A stretch of DNA of 11,926 bases from contig DYRK01000138.1 in NCBI GenBank assembly GCA_020718785.1, positions 1 to 11,926 of the forward strand, in the 5' to 3' direction. The stretch comes from Desulfatirhabdium butyrativorans. Its GTDB lineage: Bacteria > Desulfobacterota > Desulfobacteria > Desulfobacterales > DYRK01. The notes beneath the pieces are model-generated. The model saw only the letters and a list, made by a program, of their open reading frames with translations. It had not been told where the DNA came from and did not search any database. Every line of letters begins with the position of its first letter. Position 1 is the first letter of the stretch. Positions 1 through 7,966 of the stretch are shown piece after piece. The position numbers and the translations under genes were made by a program.

Positions 1-4
1 GGAA

Positions 5-283
5 TCACCATCTGCCTTTTTCCAGTTTGCTGATGGTACGGGTATCCCATCTGGCTTTGCCGGAGAATGTCAGAACTCCTTCGGAAATGAGTTTCTGCTG
101 AATCTGCTGGTAAGAACATTCCCGACTTCTCTGATATCGTATCCATTTCATAAGACGGATTTTAATTTCCGCCGTGTCTCTTCTGAACTTTTTCAGCGGT
201 ATGCCCAGTTCCCGAAATTCCTTCAGGTTGTGCAGTCTGGTCTTAATATCCTGCAAAAGAATATCGCTATGTTCTTCTGTCAT
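5..283 (-). CDS. Small recombinase-like helix-turn-helix protein (hypothetical)
   Basis: This is a complete 92-residue frame with its own start and stop, very rich in Arg and Lys. Residues about 57-88 (SYQQIQQKL, then ISEGVLTFSGKARWD, then TRTISKL) resemble the DNA-binding segment of the 'Recombinase' domain of large serine recombinases, where a helix of the type 'I-x-x-x-L-N-x-x-G-V-x-T' is followed by G-x-x-W and a second helix. No catalytic resolvase domain is present, so it cannot be a recombinase on its own. It may be a small DNA-binding protein or a remnant. The Shine-Dalgarno is weak (a GGTG about 5 bases upstream of the ATG). It lies 123 bases downstream of the hybrid kinase gene on the same strand, and a functional link is not evident. 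I do not recognise a named family; the resemblance is from motif memory only. Confidence 0.55.
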   Translation of the reverse strand: MTEEHSDILLQDIKTRLHNLKEFRELGIPLKKFRRDTAEIKIRLMKWIRYQRSRECSYQQIQQKLISEGVLTFSGKARWDTRTISKLEKGRW

Positions 284-406
284 CTTGGCACCGGCACTGT
301 TTTTTATGGGTTTGTCACCGGAAGACTTTCAGATCGGAATTCAGATTTGAATATTTTTTCCACTGTCATCTGAAACTATTTGAAAACTATTTTAAGCCTG
401 GGCGTT
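284..406. other. Intergenic spacer without a clear terminator
   Basis: This 123-base AT-rich spacer separates the kinase stop from the small protein start. An 8-base inverted repeat (TTTCAGAT at 327-334, ATCTGAAA at 368-375) is separated by 33 bases, and a near-perfect tandem repeat, TGAAACTATT then TGAAAACTATT, lies at 371-391. Neither is followed by a run of T on the minus strand, so I do not call a rho-independent terminator. I see no convincing promoter. Confidence 0.35.
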
Positions 407-3400
407 TTACGGCAGATTCTCAGCAAAATGCTTCAGACGGCAGTATTCTTTTTCAAGTTTTTCCAGAATAAGAGGGCATTTTTTCAGACTTCCCGATTTT
501 CCTTCAATTTCAAGCTGATAAGCAATTTCAGACAGAATATCCGCGCTCAGGTTTGCCGCGCCGCCTTTGATGGAATGCGCCTCTTTCCAGACAGCATCAG
601 CCTTGCCCCGGCGCAGGGCTTCACGTATCTGTACGATCTGTACATCAAGGTGCTGCAAAAATCCCTCTAAAAGTTCGTTGAGAAATTCCCGATCGTTTTC
701 AAATTCTTCCAGTGCTTTCTGAAAATTCATCGCTTCTGCAGGTTCCTGATTCCGCGGCAGGGAATCAGATTCTGCACCCCGTGCATGGGTTTTATGCTCC
801 GGCGCAGTCCATTGCTCTATGATTGCAAGAAGCGATTTGCGCTTGAGAGGCTTGGCAATATAATCATTCATTCCTGCTTCCAGACAACGCTCTTCATATC
901 CTTTGACCGCATGGGCAGTCATGGCGATAATGGGTACGAGGTGCGAGGTCCGGGGTAAGAGGTCAGAGGTCAGAAGCGCGGAGTAAGATGACTCCTCTGA
1001 CCCCGTACCCCGAACCCCTGACCTGATGATTCTTGCGGCTTCGAAACCGTCCATTTCAGGCATCTGGATGTCCATCAGGATAAGATCATAGTGTTTCTGC
1101 CGGCAGGCTTCCACAGCCTCACGGCCGTTTTCTGCGATATCTGCCTCATATCCGGCATTATGCAGATGTTTCAGAACTACCTGCTGATTGGTCGGGTAAT
1201 CCTCAGCCAGCAGGATTTTCACATTTTTGCGGGGAAGAACATCCCGGTCTTCGGATTCCGTGCGCTGTATATTCTCGGACGGGGACAGCCCCAAAACAGT
1301 TTCGACGGATTTCTTCAATGCGTCCCGCTTGACCGGTTTGATCAGATAGGCATCCGCCCCGATATCGCGTACGCGTTTATCCTCCTGCACGTCTCCCACA
1401 GAGGTGAGCATGATAATCGGCAGGTGTCTGAATTTTTCTGCCGCACGGATGGCTTTGACTAATTCGATGCCGTCCATTTCAGGCATCTGAAAATCCGTCA
1501 GAATCAGATTCCAGCCATCTTCACGGTCAAGGAGAGACAATGCGGATTTTCCTCCCTCAGCCTGAAAAACCTGACAGTTCCATGACTTCAGATACTCTGT
1601 CAGTATAAACCGGTTGGTCCGGTTGTCATCCACCACCATAACTTTCAGCCCGTTCAGTCCTGTGACGCTTTCTCCGCAAAAATTTGCCCGCGGCTGTCCG
1701 CTATGTTCTGTCTGTCTGGCAAAGACAGCGGTGAACCAGAAAGTGCTTCCTTTTCCGACTTCGCTTTCCAGACCGATCTCTCCGCCCATGAGTTCTGTCA
1801 GTTGTTTGGCAATAGTGGTTCCCAGCCCGGTTCCGCCGTATTTTCGGGTAGTGGAGCCGTCTGCCTGAGTGAAACTTTCGAAAATCTGTGTATGTTTGTT
1901 ATATGGAATGCCGATGCCTGTGTCTTTTACCTGAAAACGGATTCTGAGCCGGTCTCCGAGGTCTTCGGTCATTTCCGCGCGGATATAGATTTCTCCCTGC
2001 TCCGTGAATTTCAGGGCATTGCCGGCAAGATTGGCAAGAATCTGCCTGAGCCTGAGATGATCGCCGATGAGCAGAGACGGCGTTTCAGAGGAGAGAAAGG
2101 ACATGAACTCCAGACCTTTCTGCGCCGCTCCGAGTGAAATGCCGTTTGCCACATCTTCAATGACAGACCTCAGATCAAAGGGAAGAGATTCGAGTTCGAG
2201 TTTTCCGGCTTCTATTTTGGAGAAATCAAGAATATCGTTGATGAGCCGCAACAGGGCGTCGGCTTCTGTGTTGATGGTATGAAGGGCATATTTCTGATTG
2301 TCGCTGATATCGGTATCCATGAGCAGTTCTGCCATACCGATGATACCGTTTATGGGTGTCCGGATTTCATGACTCATATTGGCTAAAAATTCGCTCTTTG
2401 CACGGCTGGCATCCTCGGCGTCTTTACGCGCCCTGACTAATTGGGAATAACTCTCCCCAAGTCTGTCCATCATCCGGTTGAAGTCAACATCCATGTATTC
2501 CACTTCATTCAAGTTTCCTGCGGCTATCTTTTTTGGGGAAATTTTCAGCCGGATGTTTAAATCTCCGCCGGCAACAGAGCGCAGGGCAGCACTTAGCCGG
2601 TTGATCCTGTCAAAAACCCGGGTTTTGAGTTTGTAGAAAAATGCCAGAGAAATGACGGCGGTGATAAAAAACGGCGCAAGATTGTTTATCAGAACCCCGC
2701 GGCGACGGGTAAAAAAGGTTTTGCTGTCTGAAGCCACGGCAAGTGTTCCTATTGATTTGCCTGCGAAGTCTTTAATCTCGCTGATATTGGTAAAATAGGA
2801 TTTTCCGCGAAAGCTGAACTTCCCGTCCGAGGGGCATGGAATATCGCTTCCGGGAAGGCTGCTCAGTACCGGTTTGCAGAATCTGTCATAAAGAATGACT
2901 TCAGCCTCGGAGATGCGGCAAATTGTTTTTGCCAGAGTCTGATCGTTGCTGACCCGTTTCAGCAGCACAATATAGCCGCAGTTTTCCTTTCTGCCAGACT
3001 GAACCTGCACTACGGATTTGAAGCAGAAAATATGCCGGTCGGACCGGGTTTTCGGAGCCTGTCCGATAAGATATGCCGGGATGCTTTCAATGCCTGTTTT
3101 TTCCTCATTGCGGCGGATCAGAAAAGTGTAAGCCGAAGGATCGGAAATTTCCTTGTCGTTTCTGCCCGACGCTGTCAGTCTGCCGCTTTCGTCAAACAGA
3201 AAGACAGAATCAATCCCATAAATACGCGCACTGTTTCCGAGCAGAACCGAGAGCGAATCAAGGTCGCCGTCATTGAGAAATTCGGAAATTTTTTCATTCT
3301 GTTCCCTGATGATTCCTGAAATGATATTTAATTTTTCAGCTTCATTGCTGAGAATGGAAACAGCCATTTTCAGTTTGCTGTCCAATTCTTTGGAAATCCG

Positions 3401-3550
3401 GCGATGGGCATTTCCGTTTTCCTGAATTGTCACATACACGGCATTGCATATAATTGCCGTAATCAGCAGACCGAACAGAAGGATGATCTTTCGGATGATC
3501 GTCTTTCCTGAAAGACCGGCAGATATGTTTTTTTGTATCACATTGCTCAT
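407..3550 (-). CDS. Membrane hybrid sensor histidine kinase (HAMP-HisKA-HATPase-REC-REC-HPt)
   Basis: This 1047-residue protein can in principle run a complete phosphorelay. Two membrane helices (about 20-42 and 286-306) enclose a sensor region of about 240 residues, possibly Cache-like but not assigned. HAMP follows at about 307-370, then an H-box MSHEIRTP with phospho-acceptor His394, then a HATPase domain with N-box (GNALKF), G1 (DTGIGIP) and G2 (GGTGLG). Receiver 1 has Asp686 (LTDFQMPEMDG), receiver 2 has Asp827 (LMDIQMPEMDG), and the C-terminal HPt has His992 (AHSIKGGAANL). All catalytic residues look intact. Receiver 2 carries an extra segment at about residues 844-872, encoded by a repeat element (see 932-1022). 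The ATG overlaps the stop of the HD-GYP gene (ATGA), which suggests translational coupling; that HD-GYP response regulator is the obvious candidate partner. The architecture is certain; the signal sensed is unknown. Confidence 0.95.
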   Translation of the reverse strand: MSNVIQKNISAGLSGKTIIRKIILLFGLLITAIICNAVYVTIQENGNAHRRISKELDSKLKMAVSILSNEAEKLNIISGIIREQNEKISEFLNDGDLDSLSVLLGNSARIYGIDSVFLFDESGRLTASGRNDKEISDPSAYTFLIRRNEEKTGIESIPAYLIGQAPKTRSDRHIFCFKSVVQVQSGRKENCGYIVLLKRVSNDQTLAKTICRISEAEVILYDRFCKPVLSSLPGSDIPCPSDGKFSFRGKSYFTNISEIKDFAGKSIGTLAVASDSKTFFTRRRGVLINNLAPFFITAVISLAFFYKLKTRVFDRINRLSAALRSVAGGDLNIRLKISPKKIAAGNLNEVEYMDVDFNRMMDRLGESYSQLVRARKDAEDASRAKSEFLANMSHEIRTPINGIIGMAELLMDTDISDNQKYALHTINTEADALLRLINDILDFSKIEAGKLELESLPFDLRSVIEDVANGISLGAAQKGLEFMSFLSSETPSLLIGDHLRLRQILANLAGNALKFTEQGEIYIRAEMTEDLGDRLRIRFQVKDTGIGIPYNKHTQIFESFTQADGSTTRKYGGTGLGTTIAKQLTELMGGEIGLESEVGKGSTFWFTAVFARQTEHSGQPRANFCGESVTGLNGLKVMVVDDNRTNRFILTEYLKSWNCQVFQAEGGKSALSLLDREDGWNLILTDFQMPEMDGIELVKAIRAAEKFRHLPIIMLTSVGDVQEDKRVRDIGADAYLIKPVKRDALKKSVETVLGLSPSENIQRTESEDRDVLPRKNVKILLAEDYPTNQQVVLKHLHNAGYEADIAENGREAVEACRQKHYDLILMDIQMPEMDGFEAARIIRSGVRGTGSEESSYSALLTSDLLPRTSHLVPIIAMTAHAVKGYEERCLEAGMNDYIAKPLKRKSLLAIIEQWTAPEHKTHARGAESDSLPRNQEPAEAMNFQKALEEFENDREFLNELLEGFLQHLDVQIVQIREALRRGKADAVWKEAHSIKGGAANLSADILSEIAYQLEIEGKSGSLKKCPLILEKLEKEYCRLKHFAENLP
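932..1022. repeat. Heptamer inverted repeat, copy A, inside the kinase gene
   Basis: The left half is six consecutive 7-base units (GGGTACG, AGGTGCG, AGGTCCG, GGGTAAG, AGGTCAG, AGGTCAG; 932-973). After a 21-base spacer come four complementary units (CTCTGAC, CCCGTAC, CCCGAAC, CCCTGAC; 995-1022). Nested stems are 961-969 with 994-1002 (9 bp), 951-957 with 1006-1012 (7 bp) and 946-950 with 1020-1024 (5 bp). It is read through in frame in the second receiver domain of the kinase. Three other copies lie at gene borders in this window. Confidence 0.9.
3547..3550 (-). other. ATGA stop/start overlap, HD-GYP to hybrid kinase
   Basis: The TGA of the HD-GYP gene (3549-3547) and the ATG of the kinase (3550-3548) share bases. 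The purine-rich end of the upstream gene (GAAGAAAAAAA) is the only ribosome-binding sequence available. This suggests coupled translation of the two proteins. Confidence 0.85.
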
Positions 3551-4554
3551 TTTTTTTCTTCGGCAAACCGGGCAGAAATTTCAATAAATTTCTTTTCGCA
3601 GATCAGAAAGGCATCTACCACTATGGGGTCAAAGTGTATGCCGCTGTCGTTGAGAATAATATTTTTGCTCATATCGTGGGAGTAAATATTTTTATATATG
3701 CGTTTGCTGACAAGGGCGTCGTAAACATCCGAGAGAGCCACAATGCGTGCGGAAAGAGGAATTTCTTCTCCTTTCAGTCCGTCAGGATAGCCGCTGCCGT
3801 CGAATTTCTCATGATGGGACCGGGCGATTTCTGCGCTCATTCTCAGAAAATCGGCTTTGGGATAGCGTTTCAGCGCGTCGTTTAAGGTTTCGAATCCGAT
3901 CAGCGTATGGCTTTTCATAATTTCGAATTCTTTGTCGTTAAAGCGTCCGGGTTTGAGCAGAATATGATCCGGAATGCCGATTTTCCCGATATCGTGCAGG
4001 GGGCTGGTCAGAAAGATATTCTCTATAAACAGATTATCCAATTGGACGGGCAGTTTCCCTGATCTGACAAGGGCTTCAGCAAGGATTTTCGAGTAAAAAC
4101 GCACCCGTTCCAGATGGTTGCCGGTTTCTGCATCTCTTGACTCAGCCAGCTTTGCCAGAGAAAAAATAACAATGTCTCTGGACTGAAAACTCAATATCCT
4201 TTCGCCGGCGCGTATTCTCACAGCTAATTCTTCTTTGATAAAGGGCTTTGAGATAAAGTCATCCGCGCCCGCATCCATTCCGGTAATCATATCATGGACA
4301 TCGCTTTTGGATGTCACCATGATGAGATAAGTATAATGGCTCCCTTCGGCCTGCCGGATTTTTCTGCACAGTTCCAGTCCGTCCATGCCGGGCATCAGCC
4401 AGTCGGTGATGACCATCCGGGGATTTTCATTTGTCCAGATTTCCCATGCCTCGGCTCCGTTATCCGCAACAATGGTGTTATGCCCCAGACTTCGGATCAG
4501 TTTATCCATTTTTTTGCGGCTTACCAGTTCATCGTCTGCGACCAGAATTTTCAT
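3547..4554 (-). CDS. Response regulator with HD-GYP domain, predicted cyclic-di-GMP phosphodiesterase
   Basis: This 335-residue cytoplasmic protein has a receiver at residues 1-120 with the acidic pocket at Asp7/Asp8, phospho-acceptor Asp51 (VITDWLMPGMDG) and Lys103. An HD-GYP domain (about 140-330) follows, with HDIGKIGIP at 187-195 and HHEKFDGSGYP at 247-257. Metal ligands and the GYP triad are intact, so hydrolysis of cyclic-di-GMP is the expected activity, switched by phosphorylation. I place the start at MKILVADDE because receivers begin there and GAAAGGG lies 5 bases upstream. An in-frame ATG at 4677 would add 41 residues, but these are translated repeat sequence and overlap the end of the adhesin gene. 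It is translationally linked to the downstream hybrid kinase, its likely phosphodonor. Confidence 0.93.
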   Translation of the reverse strand: MKILVADDELVSRKKMDKLIRSLGHNTIVADNGAEAWEIWTNENPRMVITDWLMPGMDGLELCRKIRQAEGSHYTYLIMVTSKSDVHDMITGMDAGADDFISKPFIKEELAVRIRAGERILSFQSRDIVIFSLAKLAESRDAETGNHLERVRFYSKILAEALVRSGKLPVQLDNLFIENIFLTSPLHDIGKIGIPDHILLKPGRFNDKEFEIMKSHTLIGFETLNDALKRYPKADFLRMSAEIARSHHEKFDGSGYPDGLKGEEIPLSARIVALSDVYDALVSKRIYKNIYSHDMSKNIILNDSGIHFDPIVVDAFLICEKKFIEISARFAEEKK

Positions 4555-4559
4555 AACGG

Positions 4560-4566
4560 CCCTTTC
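4560..4566 (-). promoter_or_regulatory. Ribosome binding site deciding the HD-GYP start
   Basis: GAAAGGG on the minus strand lies 5 bases before the ATG at 4554. It supports the short start over the in-frame ATG at 4677, and it lies between the start codon and repeat copy B. Confidence 0.6.
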
Positions 4567-4570
4567 AGAT

Positions 4571-4633
4571 GGGTACGAGGTGAGGGGTGCGAGGTGAGAG
4601 GGAATATCCTCTGACCTCTCACCTCGAACCCCT
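4571..4633. repeat. Heptamer inverted repeat, copy B, adhesin/HD-GYP border
   Basis: Left units GGGTACG, AGGTGAG, GGGTGCG, AGGTGAG (4571-4598) face right units CTCTGAC, CTCTCAC, CTCGAAC (4609-4629). The main stem pairs 4582-4600 with 4616-4634: 19 positions with one mismatch and a 15-base loop. It supplies the stop codon and the last few codons (about PRGSR) of the adhesin. There is no T-run on the minus strand after the stem, so it is not a classic terminator. Confidence 0.9.
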
Positions 4634-7600
4634 CGGCGGACTTGCCCGCAGATCGTTAAAAGGATTCGACGCGGCATCAGGACCTATGACCATGAAACGG
4701 CTCGTTTTTTCGCCGGAATTTTCTGAGCATGGGCTTCTAAGCCATTGTCTCACATCAATGAAATTCAGAGGCAATGCCGTCAGTTCCGAAGAGACATCGC
4801 TTTCCGGCGATTCGATTTCTACTGAGCCGTCAATGCCTTTTTCCGAAGAAGCCTCTGCAACGCTGTCTCCGGATTGGATGAACTGCTGTGCAGCAATGCG
4901 GATATTTCCGCCTGCGCCCTCATAGGCATTGGCTCTGATCGCGCTGTGATTCAGAACCGCAAAGCGGGGATTGCCTATCGCAATATCGCCGCCGTTGCCT
5001 GCGCCGTCTTTTACACTGGTAGTCATTTCCGCATCAGAGATATACAGCAGGTTCCCGGCTTCAAGGATAATTCTGCCTCCGCCTGCGCCGACAGCCTCGG
5101 TAGTTATTGCGGCACGGTCTTCAATCTTTACGGAATCGGCAGCATGAACAGCAACCGTTCCCGCATTTCCTCCGCCCTCAGCGCTTGTAGAAATACTTCC
5201 TTTATCGGAAAGAAACAAATCGGAGACGCTCAGGCGGATTTCTCCGGCATCCCCGCCGAAAGCTTCCGCGGATTCCGAGCGGGAATAAATGCCGCTGACC
5301 GAGAAATTTTCGTAGGGACACGCCGCCGGCGTGTCCCTACACTGAAAATCCGACTGACTTTTCAACGGCTCCTTCAACTCAATACCCGAACTGTCTCCGC
5401 TGATACGGACTTCAGCGTTCACATCAATATCAATCAGACCGCCCTTTCCGCCTCCGGATACACTGCCGGTAATCCATGCCCCGTCTGCGAGAGACAAAGA
5501 ACCGGTTTTGATAGAAATATCTCCGGCATTTCCCGAAGTTTCTTCTTTGCCCGAAGAGCGGGTATAAATGCCCGAGGCAAAGCCGTCCTCATTTTCGCCG
5601 TGGGGATTGGCTCCGCTGATTTCAATCGTATTACTTGCCCGAATGCTTATCAGACCGGCATTTCCGGGACCCGATGTTCCGGCAGCAATACCTGCGCCGT
5701 CTTGCAGTGAGAGACTGCCGCTTTCAATCAGAATATTCCCGGCATCTCCGGCTCCCTCCTTTGTAGCAAGTGTGGAACTATAGATTTTGCTTGCCAGTCC
5801 GTTCTTATCGGTTCCGGAAAGCGTGAGCGATTCGGATGCCATGATGCCGATATCTCCGCCTCTTCCGTTTCGGGTTGAAGACGCACCGATAATCGCGCCG
5901 TCGCCTAATGACAGGCGTTTTGTCTCAATGGATATGGTTCCGCCGTCGGATATGGCTCCGCCGTCGGCTTTGGATGCGTATTTTCCCCCGGTACCAGCAA
6001 GAATGGAATTGCCTGATAAACTGACACTTTCCGATGCTCTGATTTTTATGTTTCCGCCATTTGCCTGTCCATAAGTGCTTGAATTGATGAAACTCTGACC
6101 TGAAAACAGGACATCTTTCGCATCAATGAGAAAATCACCGCCCCTTCCGGAACCGTCTTTGCTGACGGATAACAGTATGCTGCTGTCAGTGCCGAAGCTG
6201 ACGTCTCCGGATGCTTTCAGCGTCACATCTCCGGCTTTGCCTTGTCCGTATGTGACCGAATTGATGACACTTGTCTTTTGAAATGAGATCGTCCGGGATT
6301 CCACGGAAAGGTACCCTGCATCTCCGATTCCGCCTTTTATCACGCTGAGAAAGAAAGAACTGTCATTTGAATAGAATGATTCGGCTGCCTTCAATATCAA
6401 ATCACCTCCCCGGCCCTTTCCGTAAGTATCGGACTCAATCTCTGTGCTGTCTGTCAATGAGATATGATCTGCTTCCATCCGAAGGCTGCCTGCATCTCCG
6501 GCACCGTCTCCTGTATAAAGAGTTGACAGTTCGATTCTGCTCTGTTCGACGACCATATCTCTGTCAGGAGCGGAAAGAGAGATCGTCTCATCGGCCTTCA
6601 GGAAAACATCTCCGCCCCTGCCTTTTCCGTGAGCAGCCGTATAAATCGCTGCATTGTTGAACAAGATATTTTCGGCCTCCGCCTGAATACGTCCGGCATC
6701 TCCTCCATTTTCGTTCAGGGATTCGCTCTTTATAACCGTCTGAGGTTCCTCATCATTTTTACCGATAAAATTCAACGAGTTCTCGGCAAGAATGTTGACA
6801 TCCGCCCCCTTTCCGGTTCCTTCGGTACTGCTGTTGACAACTCCGCCGTTGGCAAAAGATATTGAATCAGCCTGAATGTCTGCCACGCCGCCGTCTTTGC
6901 TTCCCAGTGTTTTGACAGAAAGCCCGCTGTTATTCAAAGTAAACTGTCCGCCGCGGATGAAAATACTTCCTGCGCCCTCTCCGCTGACATCCAGGAGCAT
7001 ATTGTCGGCTATAGTAATACGTCCCATGTTCGAAGCTCGGCAGACGATATCCGAATCCCGAATCTCCGCTTCGCCTTCCGAGGCAAGGCTTGCCAAATTG
7101 ATCCGTCCTCCGGATGCCTTTATCTCGCCGAGTTTTACCGTGTTTATCAGCGGTATGGGGTTCCCGTTTTCATCAAGGGCGTCCATATATTTTCCCTGCT
7201 CGTCTTTGATCATATTGCCATTTTCATCCACAGCTTTTTTATATACGATTTCTCCCTTTTCATCGGTTTTCGGAACCTGATAATATGCGCCGCTGCTCAT
7301 CTCTATGTCTCCGCCGACAAAAGAAATGCTTTTTCCTTCGGATACCTTGAACTCGGGAGAATATGTTTCACTCTCCTGTAAAGTCATCTCTCCTTTTCCC
7401 TGCACCGTGATCGGAGAAATCGTACTGTCAAGGAAACCGAAAGCTGCGGGTTCTGCCGCGGACAATATCTCTCCCTGTTTATGCTCGGTGTAAAAGCGGG
7501 TGTTGTCGTTCATCCTGAGATAATCCGCGGTGCTGACATGAAATGAACCGCCTATATTCAGCGAGACATCGGGACCGAACATCACACCCGCAGGATTCAG

Positions 7601-7948
7601 GAAATACATATCCGCATTCGGAATTGCAGAAGCAATTCTTCCGTCAATCCACGAAGCATCGCCGCCGGTCACCCGGGAGATGATATTTTTCACAGAATCG
7701 GGAGCCGCAAAGGTTGCACTTTCTCCTTTATGAAGATTGAACTGCTGAAAACTGTGAAACAGATTTGCGCCGGACTGTGCGCCGTATTCGGCTCTGATCT
7801 CGTAATCAGGGCCAGGGAGATTGAGTTTCCCGGCATTTCCCAACGTTCCGTCAAGCGAAATGCCTTTGGGGTGAAGCCCGTCGGCATGAGATATTGAAGC
7901 GGATGACAATACCAGAATAGCAATAAAGACATACAGACTCTTTTTCAT
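4619..7948 (-). CDS. Two-partner-secretion (TpsA-like) filamentous haemagglutinin-family adhesin
   Basis: This 1109-residue protein is predicted to be secreted to the surface. A signal peptide (MKKSLYVFIAILVLSSASIS, then HADG) precedes a haemagglutinin N-terminal secretion domain (about 23-175). That domain contains the family motif NPAGVMFGP at 118-126 and the segment SRVTGGDASWIDGRI. From about residue 205 to 1050 run beta-helix-type repeats with recurring GxGGDI / GDAGxI / GNAGxI motifs alternating with 'SLxDGAxI' strands. The tail has LPLNFIDVRQWLRSPC, like the short Cys-containing end of many environmental TpsA proteins. Two odd inserts are present: an Asp/Asn/Gly-rich stretch (225-270) and a palindrome-encoded segment (870-879). 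The last codons and stop lie in repeat B. No TpsB partner lies in the window. The gene has the strongest ribosome binding site here. Ligand unknown. Confidence 0.9.
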   Translation of the reverse strand: MKKSLYVFIAILVLSSASISHADGLHPKGISLDGTLGNAGKLNLPGPDYEIRAEYGAQSGANLFHSFQQFNLHKGESATFAAPDSVKNIISRVTGGDASWIDGRIASAIPNADMYFLNPAGVMFGPDVSLNIGGSFHVSTADYLRMNDNTRFYTEHKQGEILSAAEPAAFGFLDSTISPITVQGKGEMTLQESETYSPEFKVSEGKSISFVGGDIEMSSGAYYQVPKTDEKGEIVYKKAVDENGNMIKDEQGKYMDALDENGNPIPLINTVKLGEIKASGGRINLASLASEGEAEIRDSDIVCRASNMGRITIADNMLLDVSGEGAGSIFIRGGQFTLNNSGLSVKTLGSKDGGVADIQADSISFANGGVVNSSTEGTGKGADVNILAENSLNFIGKNDEEPQTVIKSESLNENGGDAGRIQAEAENILFNNAAIYTAAHGKGRGGDVFLKADETISLSAPDRDMVVEQSRIELSTLYTGDGAGDAGSLRMEADHISLTDSTEIESDTYGKGRGGDLILKAAESFYSNDSSFFLSVIKGGIGDAGYLSVESRTISFQKTSVINSVTYGQGKAGDVTLKASGDVSFGTDSSILLSVSKDGSGRGGDFLIDAKDVLFSGQSFINSSTYGQANGGNIKIRASESVSLSGNSILAGTGGKYASKADGGAISDGGTISIETKRLSLGDGAIIGASSTRNGRGGDIGIMASESLTLSGTDKNGLASKIYSSTLATKEGAGDAGNILIESGSLSLQDGAGIAAGTSGPGNAGLISIRASNTIEISGANPHGENEDGFASGIYTRSSGKEETSGNAGDISIKTGSLSLADGAWITGSVSGGGKGGLIDIDVNAEVRISGDSSGIELKEPLKSQSDFQCRDTPAACPYENFSVSGIYSRSESAEAFGGDAGEIRLSVSDLFLSDKGSISTSAEGGGNAGTVAVHAADSVKIEDRAAITTEAVGAGGGRIILEAGNLLYISDAEMTTSVKDGAGNGGDIAIGNPRFAVLNHSAIRANAYEGAGGNIRIAAQQFIQSGDSVAEASSEKGIDGSVEIESPESDVSSELTALPLNFIDVRQWLRSPCSENSGEKTSRFMVIGPDAASNPFNDLRASPPRGSR
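5312..5340. repeat. 29-base perfect palindrome inside the adhesin gene
   Basis: Arms of 14 bases (GTAGGGACACGCCG at 5312-5325, CGGCGTGTCCCTAC at 5327-5340) flank one central base. Outer arms ATTTTC (5306-5311) and GAAAAT (5344-5349) extend the stem after a 3-base bulge. It is unrelated to the heptamer element. It is read in frame as CRDTPAACPY (residues 870-879), bringing two of the few cysteines of the protein. Confidence 0.92.
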
Positions 7949-7953
7949 TGTTT

Positions 7954-7960
7954 CCTCCTT
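7954..7960 (-). promoter_or_regulatory. Strong Shine-Dalgarno of the adhesin gene
   Basis: AAGGAGG on the minus strand ends 5 bases before the ATG at 7948. It is the only consensus-like site in the window. It fixes the adhesin start and suggests high, independent translation initiation compared with the coupled signalling genes. Confidence 0.85.
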
Positions 7961-7966
7961 GGAGAT

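Noticed and set aside
932..1022. CRISPR-like or VNTR array
   Set aside because: Units are 7 bases without spacers and face complementary units. There are no repeat-spacer blocks and no cas genes.
3342..3584. Minus-strand open frame of 80 codons overlapping the kinase start
   Set aside because: It is an alternative frame across the HD-GYP/kinase junction, low in complexity and without family signal.
4571..4634. Rho-independent terminator after the adhesin gene
   Set aside because: The stem is strong, but no T-run follows on the minus strand. The same holds for the hairpin at 7974-8031.
4555..4677. 41-residue N-terminal extension of the HD-GYP protein
   Set aside because: It is translated repeat B and overlaps the adhesin gene; the receiver starts normally at 4554 with a usable ribosome binding site.
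4874..5710. Plus-strand open frame of 278 codons
   Set aside because: It lies opposite the repetitive adhesin gene, has no recognisable domain, and arises from the biased Gly/Ala/Ser codons of the adhesin read backwards.
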